64,000 bases of DNA from Bacillus sp. NTK074B (GTDB lineage Bacteria > Bacillota > Bacilli > Bacillales > Bacillaceae_B): positions 1-64,000 of the forward strand of contig NZ_JAFKOH010000002.1 of assembly GCF_017303375.1 (NCBI RefSeq), given 5' to 3'. Position numbers and translations under genes: made by a program. The notes beneath the pieces were generated by a model that was given only the letters and a program-made list of their open reading frames with translations, did not search any database and was not told the DNA's origin. Shown piece after piece: positions 1 through 9,172 of this stretch; positions within the stretch are counted from its first letter, which is position 1; each line of letters opens with the position of its first letter.

Positions 1-290
1 AAAAGTTTGACTATCACAAAGGAAATGTAGAGATCGCGTATGCCACTGCTTTTTCATTCGTTGCAGTGACTGATTTTCATTTAATAATCCGTTACTCTTT
101 TTAAACTGATGGTCACAAACCATTTTACTCTGTCAACTACTTACTACTCTAGAGGGGAAAGGGAACTGCGTAGACTCCTACGGAAAACGGGACTGTTCCC
201 TTCACCCTCCTGCACCACACCTTAAATGATAGAGCATTCGCAAATCTTAGTCTGTATTTAAATAGCAACAATCTTTGAGAAAACAGCCTT
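1..290. repeat. Dispersed repeat B, copy 1 (left part outside window)
   Basis: Non-coding DNA that matches positions 60830-61184 over most of its length. Shared segments include the ACTCTAGAGGG block, the GACTCCTACGGAAAACGGG block, the block around CCTGCACCACA, and the right end AACAATCTTTGAGAAAACAGCC. The right end is the inverted counterpart of the left ends of the other copies (GGCTGTTTTC...). The left end lies outside the window or has been lost. Confidence 0.8.
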
Positions 291-307
291 AAATATAACC
301 ATACACT

Positions 308-1018
308 TTATTTAATTCCTTTTTGAAAAAGTCCAGTCAGTAAGTCCGATGCACCGAAAAGGTTTTCTGACTCGTTTTGATCGATCATTTTTCTAATTTC
401 AATGGGTTTCAACGAATGAAAGACATCTGTCAGCCTGCTCTCTGTATATCCCAGTCCACCCATAAGAGAACCTTTTCGATATACTTCCCAATCTGATATA
501 GCAGAACCTCCTAAACTCCCACCCTGATGAAAACACGTGATACCAAAGTATCCTTCTGGCCTTAATGCTCTTTCTATAAGGTTTATGTAACTTATCCTTC
601 TATGAGGGGCAATATGATGAAAACAACCTGAATCGTAAATAAAATCGTACTTTCCATCCTCAATTTCAATATCAAAAATATTTCGGTGAAAAAAGTTTAT
701 GGAAAGATTTCTTTCATCCGCTCGTTCCTTAGCCCAATCAAGAGATGTCTTTGACACGTCAACTGCATCTACTTCAAAGCCGTTTTCTGCCAGATAAATG
801 GCATTCCTTCCTGGTCCACAACCGAGTTCAAGTACCCTGCCACAGGTGATGATTCCGCTCTTTAAATAAGAGGCCAGATTTTCGTCTGGTGCGTTAACAA
901 ATATAGGGACGGATTTCTCACGATCAGAAAAAAACTCATCCCAAAATGGAGCCGGTTCCCGTAAAAATGAATCCAGCATTCTCAATAAATCATCATAATG
1001 GTGAATGGTTTCTTGCAT
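308..1018 (-). CDS. Class I SAM-dependent methyltransferase
   Basis: A 236-residue cytoplasmic methyltransferase. Motif I is VLELGCGPGR at about residues 62-71, followed by the acidic residue of strand 2 (DAVDVS, about 84-89) and a motif-II-like segment YDFIYDSGCFHHI near 124-136. This is the Rossmann-like fold that transfers a methyl group from S-adenosylmethionine. The ATG has a GGAGGG-type ribosome binding site just upstream on the minus strand. It stands alone, beside repeat B on its 3' side. The substrate cannot be read from the sequence; small-molecule detoxification or tailoring is typical of stand-alone members with this motif pattern. Confidence 0.85.
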   Translation of the reverse strand: MQETIHHYDDLLRMLDSFLREPAPFWDEFFSDREKSVPIFVNAPDENLASYLKSGIITCGRVLELGCGPGRNAIYLAENGFEVDAVDVSKTSLDWAKERADERNLSINFFHRNIFDIEIEDGKYDFIYDSGCFHHIAPHRRISYINLIERALRPEGYFGITCFHQGGSLGGSAISDWEVYRKGSLMGGLGYTESRLTDVFHSLKPIEIRKMIDQNESENLFGASDLLTGLFQKGIK

Positions 1019-1362
1019 GTATTTCCCTCCTTTTCAATCTAATTCCATTGTACTTTATGACAAGAATAGGAAGGTTACGACGTTTTTACAATAAAGTTAT
1101 ATTTGGCAGAATCCCAAGATTAAAGATGAGGTATGTGTATGCTTTAAAACAGCCAGAAGACCCATTATGGAGTAAGGAGATACTGCTAAAGGGAATATAT
1201 TCAAAATTCCTTTCATTCGGTGAGAGTCAATCTGGACATTCTGAAAGAGACAGATAAAATCTATCGGACTCGCACTTTGTCATATTTGTTACATGAACGT
1301 AACATTATATAAGTGAAAAAGAACGACGCTGGTTCCTTGGTCTGTTTATACATGATTTTCAA
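1019..1362. other. Intergenic stretch with one doubtful ORF
   Basis: This gap separates two minus-strand genes. A plus-strand frame is open from inside the methyltransferase to 1257 and its last 45 codons look protein-like (IPRLKMRYVYALKQPEDP...), but no ribosome binding site or family match is visible. It could be a degenerate gene end or chance. Confidence 0.3.
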
Positions 1363-1890
1363 CTATCCTATTAAGTCTTTCTCCATGCGTACATCAGCCC
1401 ACATTTTTTCATTCCAATAAGTAAAGCCAGGTATTCTCGCTATCTCCTCGTATCCAAGCTTCTCGTACAGCCTGTGTGCATTACGATTAAACTCAAAGAC
1501 TCCAAGTTCAATCCGTAGTAGTCCCTCCTTCCTAATCTCATTCTCCAGATATTGGATAACTTCAAACCCTATACCCTTACCTCTTCCCTCGGGTTCACCG
1601 ATCGTAATGCCCAGCCAAGCAGTTCCCTTAACTTTTTTATGAAGATGACCTGGATCGATCATGTAATTCATTTCTCCCACAAGCTTATCGCCCAAGTATA
1701 TAAGATAAATATGGTGAGAATTCAGTCGACTTCTTGATTCATCCAATGTCATATGTGACCGCTTCTCAAGTTCCTCCCCGTTTCGATTTGGGCGGATGAG
1801 GTGGATTAAATCCGGATGATTATCCCATTTATTCAATGTCTTGACGATTTTCGTGTCAGGATTAACTAATTTTTTGAAATGAACTTTCAT
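1363..1890 (-). CDS. GNAT family N-acetyltransferase
   Basis: A 175-residue protein of the RimJ/RimL-like branch of the GNAT superfamily, which moves an acetyl group from acetyl-CoA to an amine. The acetyl-CoA pyrophosphate loop is seen as RGKGIG (about residues 103-108) after strand LGITIG, and the C-terminal motif B is RNAHRLYEKLGYEEIARI. The ATG is preceded by a GGAGG-type site on the minus strand. Single gene; the substrate is unknown. Confidence 0.85.
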   Translation of the reverse strand: MKVHFKKLVNPDTKIVKTLNKWDNHPDLIHLIRPNRNGEELEKRSHMTLDESRSRLNSHHIYLIYLGDKLVGEMNYMIDPGHLHKKVKGTAWLGITIGEPEGRGKGIGFEVIQYLENEIRKEGLLRIELGVFEFNRNAHRLYEKLGYEEIARIPGFTYWNEKMWADVRMEKDLIG

Positions 1891-2125
1891 TCACTCTACC
1901 TCCTTTTGATTTATAATAGCTTCCATCAGTGGCAGTTCGTGAAACAGAGGAATTTTGACAACTCCTACTTTCTTAAGGATGGAATGTTAATAGTGCAACT
2001 ACTCAGCAATAAACCTGTATAGTTAGACAATTGATTATGTTATGCTAAATGTAACCAACCTTTTAAGGACAAGGTAAATGATTTCCTGAGGCTAAGATTT
2101 CCATTCGAATGAGAGGTGAGGATAT

Positions 2126-2680
2126 ATGGAAGTGTTAAATGAAAAATTGGAAACGTTGCACAAAGGTCATGTCTTTTATCAATTCCAGGAAGAAAATGCT
2201 TATATTCTGAACCTTATGATTTTTATACGCGCTGGTTTGGAAAATAATCAACATATGCTGATAATAGAAAGTATGAGGAATATCACAAAAGTTAAAAGTA
2301 GAATGAACAGGTTGTTTACACCAGAACAGGTATCATCCATATCCTTAGTTGATAACTTTGACTACTACTTTTTAAATGGTGATTTTAACACTCAAAATAT
2401 TCTCAGGCACTTCCAGAAGGATCTAACCGTCATAAAAAATTTCAATCCTTCTATTAGAACCTGGGCTCACGTCGAATGGACTTCAAAAGAACCTGATGCA
2501 GCTCTCCTTAAAGAATTTGAATCAACAGCTGATGATTATGTTCTACAGGAAGGCTTACTTTCAGTCTGCGCCTATTCCAGAAACAGGCTGTCGAATACCT
2601 TGATACTAGCATTGGAAGAGGTACATCAGTATGTAATGACCGACGATGTCCTCAGCCTTTCGATGGCGTATGAAAGATAA
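2126..2680 (+). CDS. MEDS domain-containing protein
   Basis: A 184-residue protein whose whole length resembles the MEDS domain (methanogen/methylotroph DcmR sensory domain). It has the family start GHVFYQF, then the long helix that begins IFIRAGLENNQHMLIIES, and the late WAHVEW segment. The domain has a RecA/KaiC-like fold without the ATP-binding loop and is used as a sensor or partner of signalling proteins. In bacilli, stand-alone MEDS proteins are common but poorly studied. The start ATG follows GAGAGGTGAGG. It is the only gene of its unit and is closed by a strong terminator. Confidence 0.75.
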   Translation: MEVLNEKLETLHKGHVFYQFQEENAYILNLMIFIRAGLENNQHMLIIESMRNITKVKSRMNRLFTPEQVSSISLVDNFDYYFLNGDFNTQNILRHFQKDLTVIKNFNPSIRTWAHVEWTSKEPDAALLKEFESTADDYVLQEGLLSVCAYSRNRLSNTLILALEEVHQYVMTDDVLSLSMAYER

Positions 2681-2696
2681 TAAATTACTCTAGAAG

Positions 2697-2722
2697 ACCC
2701 GTCGATTAGACGGGTTTTTTTT
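2697..2722 (+). terminator. Rho-independent terminator after the MEDS gene
   Basis: A perfect 7-bp stem ACCCGTC / GACGGGT with a 5-nt loop is followed by an eight-T run. It starts 16 bases after the MEDS stop codon. Confidence 0.9.
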
Positions 2723-2899
2723 GATCATACTGTGCAGAGCATTTTAATAGAATATTAAATTGATCTGAATCGCCGATATATCCTTATTTTAACATTAAAC
2801 CATTATCCGCTGTTTTTTTATTTGTTCGTTCTATCGGTGCCCTTCCTTCAGTAAGTATAACTGTAGTACATGCAATAGTTATACCTAGGAGGTGTCCTT

Positions 2900-3343
2900 G
2901 TGGATGGATTAATTAATCCCATTGGGCTGAATGAAGTCATAAAGTATGATGATCTCTTTCATGGAACGGTTAACAGAATGTCCCTGAAGGCTGGGCGTAT
3001 AGTACGGATAGTATATTGGATGAAACCTGGTAAATCTTTTATTACCTATGACATACTTAAAGGGAATAAGAAATACGTGAATATTGAAGATTGCCCATCC
3101 CCTCCTTCGATTAGAAGATCTGAAATCAGCTATGTAACGCTATTTGGGTTGAATCAGTCGGTCAATATCGAAGTAGCAGGGGTGCAGAGATCTTCTGTTA
3201 TCGTATCCATCAACACCATTTGGGACGATGAAGGTTATACGGTTTATTATGGGGTGACAGATCGGACGGATACAACGTACTTTGGGGTTAAAGAAGAATT
3301 GCTTGTGAAATGGAATCCGCAATATGCTGAGTGGAATGATTAA
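2900..3343 (+). CDS. Hypothetical protein, 147 residues
   Basis: A GTG start follows a good AGGAGGTG site by six bases, so the frame is very probably translated. The protein is soluble, with no signal peptide or membrane segment, and rich in beta-strand-forming residues. I do not recognise a family. It ends shortly before a bidirectional terminator shared with the convergent GIY-YIG gene. Codon use matches its neighbours. Confidence 0.65.
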   Translation: MDGLINPIGLNEVIKYDDLFHGTVNRMSLKAGRIVRIVYWMKPGKSFITYDILKGNKKYVNIEDCPSPPSIRRSEISYVTLFGLNQSVNIEVAGVQRSSVIVSINTIWDDEGYTVYYGVTDRTDTTYFGVKEELLVKWNPQYAEWND

Positions 3344-3368
3344 GAAATAACACCTGCTGAATATATTC

Positions 3369-3412
3369 AAAAAGGGACCGTGGTCTTAGCTCAGACCAGA
3401 GTCCCTTTTATT
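3369..3412. terminator. Bidirectional terminator
   Basis: An AAAGGGAC / GTCCCTTTT outer stem encloses a second pairing TGGTCT / AGACCA. Runs of A on the left and T on the right let it serve both convergent genes (ends at 3343 plus and 3415 minus). Confidence 0.85.
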
Positions 3413-3414
3413 CT

Positions 3415-3789
3415 TCACTTATAAAAAACTTTATCTACGTTATATTTAGCTTGTAATTTATTAATGATATATGTCTCATATATGTCGCGATCCATTGCGT
3501 CCTCTACTATGGCTACATCGATACGGTAGACTTCGCCTCTATGATTTCGTAATGGAGATACTGTATCTTCAAGATGCTTTTTGACTCTTTGTCTCAGCTT
3601 CCTGGCCTTACCTACGAATAAAAGTTCATCATTAATATTGTAGAATAAGATAATACCGCCCTTGTCTCTTGGAATTTCATGAAGATCAATAAAGCCTTCT
3701 ATGCTTTTGATCTTTGGTTCTTCTGATTCTTTTGGTTGTTTGCGTTCCGTTATGGATATATCCGCTTGAGGGATTTGAATCTTAATCAT
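3415..3789 (-). CDS. GIY-YIG nuclease family protein
   Basis: A 124-residue protein with a UvrC-N-terminal-like GIY-YIG fold at about residues 42-118. The first motif is GGIILFY, the second is LFVGKARKLRQRV with the conserved arginine, and the helix YETYIINKLQAKYN carries the metal-binding glutamate. The first motif is divergent (ILFY in place of GIY), and the YIG is FVG, so catalysis is not certain. The N-terminal 35 residues are charged and probably disordered. Single gene on the minus strand. It could act in DNA processing, but no partner is nearby. Confidence 0.75.
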   Translation of the reverse strand: MIKIQIPQADISITERKQPKESEEPKIKSIEGFIDLHEIPRDKGGIILFYNINDELLFVGKARKLRQRVKKHLEDTVSPLRNHRGEVYRIDVAIVEDAMDRDIYETYIINKLQAKYNVDKVFYK

Positions 3790-3892
3790 GAATGTTCACG
3801 TCCTTTGTTTGCTGTAAGAGGTAATGGTAACATAGAAAGGATTAAATTACTACACAACGTTGCACTTATCGATAAAAAAGGGAGAATCCCAC

Positions 3893-4204
3893 TTATGAGT
3901 AACGCAGTCCAATACGATTGTTAAATGTTTGATTCTTGTTTTTAAAAACAAAGAAATTATTTCTAAAGTCAATCGTCAGATCATGGTCGTACGTTTCTTC
4001 AAAATCATCGTCAACGATAAACATAAGATTTTCGGTACGGATAATCTTTTCATAGGATGCTGGTTCTCTTTGTTCTACTACCTTCATTTCATAGATATTG
4101 TTCACAATGTCGCAACTTCCTTTATCAAATGATAATTGAATGATTTTGTGTTCGGGGATTTCGTTTAATTTCTTTTTCGCTGTTTGGGTGATTTCTAACT
4201 TCAT
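3893..4204 (-). CDS. HesB-like iron-sulfur biosynthesis family protein (YqkB-like)
   Basis: A 103-residue small protein that resembles the YqkB/HesB-like group of the Fe-S biosynthesis fold, starting MKLEITQTAKKKL, which is the usual A-type scaffold opening. The cysteine pattern of true IscA proteins (three C-terminal cysteines) is absent: only one cysteine is seen, in GSCDIV. A role as a classical Fe-S carrier is therefore doubtful. It starts 12 bases after the lipid kinase stop and is probably co-transcribed with it. Confidence 0.7.
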   Translation of the reverse strand: MKLEITQTAKKKLNEIPEHKIIQLSFDKGSCDIVNNIYEMKVVEQREPASYEKIIRTENLMFIVDDDFEETYDHDLTIDFRNNFFVFKNKNQTFNNRIGLRYS

Positions 4205-4216
4205 TCGAATCTCCTC

Positions 4217-5104
4217 CTATTTCTTTAATGGAACGAGTATATCTAAATGCTGCTTTAAATTCTCTATTACTATGGGTAGATTATCCCCTTCGTCGCCATC
4301 CACATTTGCGATCATTTCATAGGTCGATGATGCTTTCAGTTTGGTTGTTTTCATATAGTGGACGTGCTTACTTTCGGCCAACTCACCAGACAAAACCTTT
4401 GGAAGGAGCAGAAGGAATTGAGGCAATGCGATATCCTTAATGATAAACACGTGAAGTTTTCCATCATTTACTTTAGCATCGGGTGCTATCGTTTCCATCC
4501 CGCCTACAGAATTCGTGAGGGCCACCAGCATCAGAAGGGCTTCCCCTTCCCAGTCATGGTCGGATTGAAGCTTTAGCTCAAATGGCTGTTTCTCCTTCAT
4601 TTTCTTCAATCCTTCTATTATATAAGCGAGTGGACCAAGTTTTGATTTCTGCTCAATGGGAGTGGAGAATGATGCTTCTGCCAATGCCCCCACGGCCACG
4701 ATATTAATGAAGAATCTCCCATTAATCTTTCCGATGTCTGTTCTCTGCACTTGATTTTGTTTGAAAATATCAATTGCATCCTCTGGATTCATTGGAATAT
4801 TGAGTGCACGTGCAAAATCATTAACTGTACCGAGAGGGATAAGACCCATTAAAGGACGATGTTCCTGTTCAGCCATTCCGTTAATGACTTCATTGATCGT
4901 CCCATCTCCTCCCATGGCCGCGACGAATTCAAATTCACCTTTACACGCTTCCCTGGCAAATTCCTTAGCATCTCCTTCTCCTTTCGTCTCCCGTACTTCT
5001 GTTTCATACCCCATTTCGTCCATGGTCTTAAGAGCATGATCAATATATTGTTTCCCCAGTTCCTTCCCTGAAGATGGATTGACAATTAGCATGGCGTGCT
5101 TCAC
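4217..5104 (-). CDS. Diacylglycerol kinase family lipid kinase (YegS/BmrU type)
   Basis: A 295-residue kinase that phosphorylates diacylglycerol or a related lipid at the inner face of the membrane. Visible motifs are NPSSGK (about residues 9-14), the nucleotide-binding GGDGT (65-69) followed by INEVINGM, and PLGTVNDFARAL (about 95-107). Length is normal for the family. The start is GTG with GGGAGG seven bases upstream. It leads a short unit with the HesB-like gene. The exact lipid is not predictable. Confidence 0.88.
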   Translation of the reverse strand: MKHAMLIVNPSSGKELGKQYIDHALKTMDEMGYETEVRETKGEGDAKEFAREACKGEFEFVAAMGGDGTINEVINGMAEQEHRPLMGLIPLGTVNDFARALNIPMNPEDAIDIFKQNQVQRTDIGKINGRFFINIVAVGALAEASFSTPIEQKSKLGPLAYIIEGLKKMKEKQPFELKLQSDHDWEGEALLMLVALTNSVGGMETIAPDAKVNDGKLHVFIIKDIALPQFLLLLPKVLSGELAESKHVHYMKTTKLKASSTYEMIANVDGDEGDNLPIVIENLKQHLDILVPLKK

Positions 5105-5244
5105 GCTGGTTCCTCCCTTTTTGTATGTAATCAGTTAAGGTATACCCTATTTTGCAAGAGAGGAATCCTTCTAACCACAAGGAATGAAACGAAATCAGGG
5201 GAATTATTCGATCAGTAATGGATACTCATTAATTTTGTTTAAAG

Positions 5245-7401
5245 TTAATGGAACAACCCCGACTCTTTCGATTTTCTCATAAATGATTTAGTCCGGTCAC
5301 TTAAAGGTCCTTTGAGAAACGCACCGAATAGTAATCCAATCACACCAAAAAGTCCGAGAATCAGAATGTCCCGATACACCCTCTCCCAAACGATACCACC
5401 AACAGCTTCTCTCATAAGATCGATGGCATATGAGAATGGTAAAAAGGGATGAATCGTTTGGAAAAATGTTGGTAATAGAGGAACTGGATAAGTCCCTCCT
5501 GCCCCTGCAATTTGAAGAACAAGCAGCACGATTGCCATCGCTTTTCCGATGTTTCCAAACACAGACACCAACGTATAAACTACAACCATAAAAATTAAGC
5601 TGATAAATAATCCGAATAAAATAAACCAGAATGGCTGAGCAATATGCACTCCTAAAACAAAAATATCACCAACTGTTACGATCATGGCTTGAACTAATCC
5701 GATACTAATAAATGTTAAAAGCCTACCAAAATAGATCTGCGTTTCTGAGAATCCTTGTTCACCTGACACCTCTGTAGCTAAAAGGGAAATGAGCAGAAGT
5801 GCACCTACCCATATAGCTAGAACGGTATAAAATGGTGTCATCGCTGCACCGTAATTTTCGATTGGGAATAAACTGTTCTTATTTAAAACGACAGGCTCTT
5901 CAAAAAAGCTTTTCTCAAGCTTTGGATCATTTTGTAGGATCCTAATGATTTCATTAATATCTGTTTTTCCTTGAATGTCCCTGATGCGATCGGCTAACTG
6001 GTTGATTTTATCTTTTACATATGGATATTGTTGTAACACGTTCTGAAGGGTTTCAGTTCCCTTATCTATATTTCCTTCTGTATTAGAGAGAATTCGCTGG
6101 ACTTCTGGTATCGTACTCTGGATCTCTTGTAAAGTCCTTCTTGCTTCACTCAATGTTCCCTTCGCTGACGCTACCTCTTCCAAGACGGCCGGTTCTATCG
6201 TTTGTTTATATTCTTTTATAAAGGCATCAATCTCAGTTTTCGTTTTGACGGCACGATCTTGGATGCCATTTATTACATTGTCCACGTCTTGCTGCTTTGT
6301 TGTAAGAAAGGCATTTATTTTCTGCCCTTCTTGTTGAGCGGTCTGCATTTCCTCCTTGACCATACCGAGCTGAGTGAGAGCTTGTTGTATTTGTTCCTGA
6401 TTTTGATTGTCTTCATTACTTTGTAATGACATTAAGGAAGATTCGATCGTATCGATCGTTTGAATCGAAGTTGAAAGCCTTTCATTCATTTGGTTATCAA
6501 TGGCTTCTGCTCCACTAAGGTCAATTTTGGATGACTGTATCTGCTGGATGAAGTCGTTCACTTTGGCCGCCATTTCTTGTACGTTTTCCAAATCTTTTTG
6601 AATGCGGGGGGCGACCTTATTCAATCGGTCTTCAGCTGTCCTAAGAAAAGCGGTTGTCTGGTCAATCGTATCGAGACCTTGATTCGTCATACGCTTGGCC
6701 TCCGGTATCCCACTTTGTGCTTTATTGATAATTTCTTGGGCACTTTTGGCATCTGAAAAGGATTCATTTAAGATATCACCTATCTCTGGTAGCTTTTCTT
6801 CAACACCAAATACGTATTCTTCAAATCTTTTGATATCAGGAAGGTCCTTCTCAATCTCAATACCCAGCTCATTAAACAATTCGAAAATAGTTCCATTTAC
6901 GGTTGATATAAAGGAACTGGTGATTTTGTTCACTATCCCACCTGCTCCAGACTCCGTAATCTTAGGAGCTATTGCATTAATTTTTTCATTAACGTAATAC
7001 TCTAGGCTGGCTTTTTCAGGTTGATCCTCGATGACAGTGGCTAACTTACTGGAGAAATCCTCCGGGATGATGATAACTGCAAAATAATCCCCGTATCCCA
7101 CACGGTCCATGGCATTCTTCTTATCAATAAATTGCCAGTTCATGTCGTGATTTTTCTTTAACTCCTTTACCAGATCCCTTCCAATATTTATTTCTTGTTC
7201 TCTAATTTCACCACCATTATCTTCATTTACAATTCCAACCGGAAGCTTATCTGTCTTACTGTATGGATCCCAGGAAGCTTCAATGTTGAACCATGCATAG
7301 AGTGAAGGTAATAGCATCAATCCACCAATCAAAAAGGCAGCTACTCCGTTTCTTGATACATTTATCATATCTCTTGAGAAAATACGCCAGATGTTTTTCA
7401 T
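5245..7401 (-). CDS. YhgE/Pip family membrane protein (ABC-2-type)
   Basis: A 718-residue protein with one membrane segment near residues 18-38, a long extracytoplasmic part rich in coiled coil (about 40-520) and about six membrane segments in the last 190 residues, which carry the ABC-2 permease-like fold. This is the layout of YhgE and the phage infection protein Pip, related to the ESX/type VII factor EsaA and to the Lactococcus phage c2 receptor. No ATPase gene is next to it. Possible roles are surface export or phage adsorption; neither can be settled here. Confidence 0.85.
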   Translation of the reverse strand: MKNIWRIFSRDMINVSRNGVAAFLIGGLMLLPSLYAWFNIEASWDPYSKTDKLPVGIVNEDNGGEIREQEINIGRDLVKELKKNHDMNWQFIDKKNAMDRVGYGDYFAVIIIPEDFSSKLATVIEDQPEKASLEYYVNEKINAIAPKITESGAGGIVNKITSSFISTVNGTIFELFNELGIEIEKDLPDIKRFEEYVFGVEEKLPEIGDILNESFSDAKSAQEIINKAQSGIPEAKRMTNQGLDTIDQTTAFLRTAEDRLNKVAPRIQKDLENVQEMAAKVNDFIQQIQSSKIDLSGAEAIDNQMNERLSTSIQTIDTIESSLMSLQSNEDNQNQEQIQQALTQLGMVKEEMQTAQQEGQKINAFLTTKQQDVDNVINGIQDRAVKTKTEIDAFIKEYKQTIEPAVLEEVASAKGTLSEARRTLQEIQSTIPEVQRILSNTEGNIDKGTETLQNVLQQYPYVKDKINQLADRIRDIQGKTDINEIIRILQNDPKLEKSFFEEPVVLNKNSLFPIENYGAAMTPFYTVLAIWVGALLLISLLATEVSGEQGFSETQIYFGRLLTFISIGLVQAMIVTVGDIFVLGVHIAQPFWFILFGLFISLIFMVVVYTLVSVFGNIGKAMAIVLLVLQIAGAGGTYPVPLLPTFFQTIHPFLPFSYAIDLMREAVGGIVWERVYRDILILGLFGVIGLLFGAFLKGPLSDRTKSFMRKSKESGLFH

Positions 7402-7504
7402 ATCAAATCCTACCTTTGTCCAGATCTTTTAGTCTGGAACTTAGTATACCCATCTTCTATTTCCTCACTACCTTCCTTAGTTAAAGCTTAAAGTGAAAAA
7501 AGAA

Positions 7505-7525
7505 GATACCTTGGGACAAGGCATC
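7505..7525 (-). terminator. Terminator of a decayed gene
   Basis: Read on the minus strand, GATGCCTTG / CAAGGTATC forms a 9-bp stem with a GU pair and a 3-nt loop, followed by TTCTTTTTT. It lies just after the stop of the remnant at 7542-7835 and shows that a minus-strand gene once ended here. Confidence 0.75.
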
Positions 7526-7541
7526 TTTGCTTTAAACGTTT

Positions 7542-7835
7542 TTAGGATAACAGTGAAACTCCGTTTTTTACATCTACAGCTTCCTCATCTATGTTGCCAA
7601 GATGAAGATCTTGTTGTGGAAACTTTCAATAAAGGAACTCTCACCTGCGGAACATCACCACCAGTTCTTAAAAAAATGATATGTTTATTATCCAATGTCT
7701 TTATAAATTTAGCTTCATATTGATCTTTTTGCCATCCCCAACCAAATCATTAACAATGTCTTGGTTTCCTACTTTAATAGGGCGTTTACATAATAAAATA
7801 TCACTAGCGGTGATAGGTAGATTTCCCCCTTCTAG
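7542..7835 (-). pseudogene. Decayed unknown gene with two frameshifts
   Basis: On the minus strand three adjacent open segments in different frames read as one protein. The first includes ITASDILLCKRPIKVG and DIVNDLVGDGKK. The second is QYEAKFIKTLDNKHIIF to LLKVSTTR. The third is DLHLGNIDEEAVDVKNGVSLLS and then a stop. No start codon remains. A terminator follows directly. The family is not recognised; the size fits a small secreted or lipoprotein-type protein. The joins are my inference from continuity of protein-like sequence. Confidence 0.55.
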
Positions 7836-7909
7836 TTAACGCGTAAACGATTTAGTTTTATCATTCCATCCCAAATAAAATCAGTGAAATAATGATTGAT
7901 AGAAAAATA

Positions 7910-8281
7910 TTACACACCTTTTTTTTTCTCATCCACAAGCCTCTTATACGCGTCAATCTTCTTACTTAACATTTCATTTGTAGACAATAGAACTTGGACC
8001 TGTTCCTGTATGTTTTTTTGATGATTCTCCAATAACATTAATCGATCTTGCGTTGTTTGGGGTCCTTCCAGGTACAATTTTGTATATTTCTTAATAACTG
8101 AAATCGGCATTTGTGTTTCCCGCAACTTCATCACAAAATTCAACCATTTTATGTGGGAATCAGTATATCTTCTCGCCCCTGCCGAGGAGCGGTCAGGTAT
8201 TATAATTCCTTCTTTTTCGTAGTAACGCAGCGTGTGTGGATTCACCCCTAATACTTTTGATGCTTCGCTGATGCTATACAT
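7910..8281 (-). CDS. MerR family transcriptional regulator
   Basis: A 123-residue regulator with the MerR winged helix at its start (YSISEASKVLGVNPHTLRYYEKEGII, quoted in part: SEASKVLGV, LRYYEKEG) followed by a coiled-coil dimerisation helix. No C-terminal cysteine cluster for metals is visible, so it belongs with the small electrophile- or redox-sensing members rather than the metal sensors. I chose the ATG at 8281, 14 codons inside the longest frame, because GGAGGT lies at the right distance only from it. It is divergent from an SDR gene whose promoter carries its likely operator. Confidence 0.88.
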   Translation of the reverse strand: MYSISEASKVLGVNPHTLRYYEKEGIIIPDRSSAGARRYTDSHIKWLNFVMKLRETQMPISVIKKYTKLYLEGPQTTQDRLMLLENHQKNIQEQVQVLLSTNEMLSKKIDAYKRLVDEKKKGV

Positions 8282-8307
8282 ATAGGTTACCTCCAATGAA
8301 TAAATAC

Positions 8308-8338
8308 TTGACTTAGAGTCCACTCTAACCCTTAAGAT
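8308..8338 (+). promoter_or_regulatory. MerR-type promoter and operator for the SDR gene
   Basis: TTGACT at 8308-8313 and TAAGAT at 8333-8338 are separated by 19 bp, the long spacer typical of MerR-activated promoters. Inside the spacer is a perfect dyad TTAGAGT-CC-ACTCTAA (8313-8328). It lies 36 bases before the SDR start and just upstream of the divergent merR gene. Confidence 0.8.
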
Positions 8339-8373
8339 TAAATTGTATCATACCAAGATAGGAGGAATAAAAC

Positions 8374-9135
8374 ATGAATTATACGGTCATTACGGGGGCA
8401 AGTTCGGGAATCGGATATGAAGCAGCACTGGCCTTTGCAGCCCGTGGGAAGAATATTATTGCGGTTGCAAGAAGAGAATACAAATTAAACGAGCTTAAAG
8501 AAGAGATTTTAACCATTCATCCTGAAGTGAATGTTGTCACAATGACGACAGATCTATCTATAAGCGACAACGTTTACTCATTTTATGAACGTTTAAAACC
8601 TTATGAAATTGAAACGTTTGTGAATAATGCAGGATTTGGCAACTTCGATTCTGTAGCGGATCAAAGCCTTTCTAAAATTCAAAGCATGCTAAGGCTGAAC
8701 GTTGAAGCATTGACCGTGTTATCATCTCTATTTGTACGAGACTATGAAAATGTGAAGGGCACACAACTTATCAATGTTTCATCAGGAGGAGGGTACACCA
8801 TTGTCGCAGATGCAGTCACTTATTGCGGAACAAAATTCTATGTAAGTGCCTTTACGGAAGGACTCGCCCAGGAACTTTCTTCAAAAGGTGCACATATGAA
8901 AGCGAAGGTCTTGGCTCCGGCAGCGACTGAAACTGAGTTTGCTCAACGCTCCTTTGATGTAAACGAGTTCGAATATAATGGTACCGTCCCACAATATCAT
9001 ACTGCAAAGGAAATGGCACAATTCATGCTGGACCTGTATGACAGTGACAAAGTGGTAGGGATTGTGAATGGTGAAACGTACGAATTCAATCTTGTGGATC
9101 CAATATACCCTTATGCGAATCGATCACAAAAATAA
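8374..9135 (+). CDS. SDR family oxidoreductase
   Basis: A 253-residue short-chain dehydrogenase/reductase that uses NAD(P)H. It has the dinucleotide motif GASSGIG (about residues 8-14), the structural NNAGFG, the catalytic serine in NVSSGGGY and the YCGTK motif (YxxxK). An arginine pair after strand 2 (ARREYK) favours NADPH. The ribosome binding site is AGGAGG. It is driven by the MerR-type promoter upstream, so it is probably induced by a reactive or toxic compound sensed by that regulator; the substrate is likely a carbonyl compound. Confidence 0.9.
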   Translation: MNYTVITGASSGIGYEAALAFAARGKNIIAVARREYKLNELKEEILTIHPEVNVVTMTTDLSISDNVYSFYERLKPYEIETFVNNAGFGNFDSVADQSLSKIQSMLRLNVEALTVLSSLFVRDYENVKGTQLINVSSGGGYTIVADAVTYCGTKFYVSAFTEGLAQELSSKGAHMKAKVLAPAATETEFAQRSFDVNEFEYNGTVPQYHTAKEMAQFMLDLYDSDKVVGIVNGETYEFNLVDPIYPYANRSQK

Positions 9136-9172
9136 TACAACCATTCCCCGGCTGGATAAACATATATATAAA

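Noticed and set aside
946..1257. Plus-strand ORF of 103 codons
   Set aside because: It begins inside the methyltransferase gene on the other strand, has no ribosome binding site and no family match. Only its 3' part is protein-like, so I described it as doubtful.
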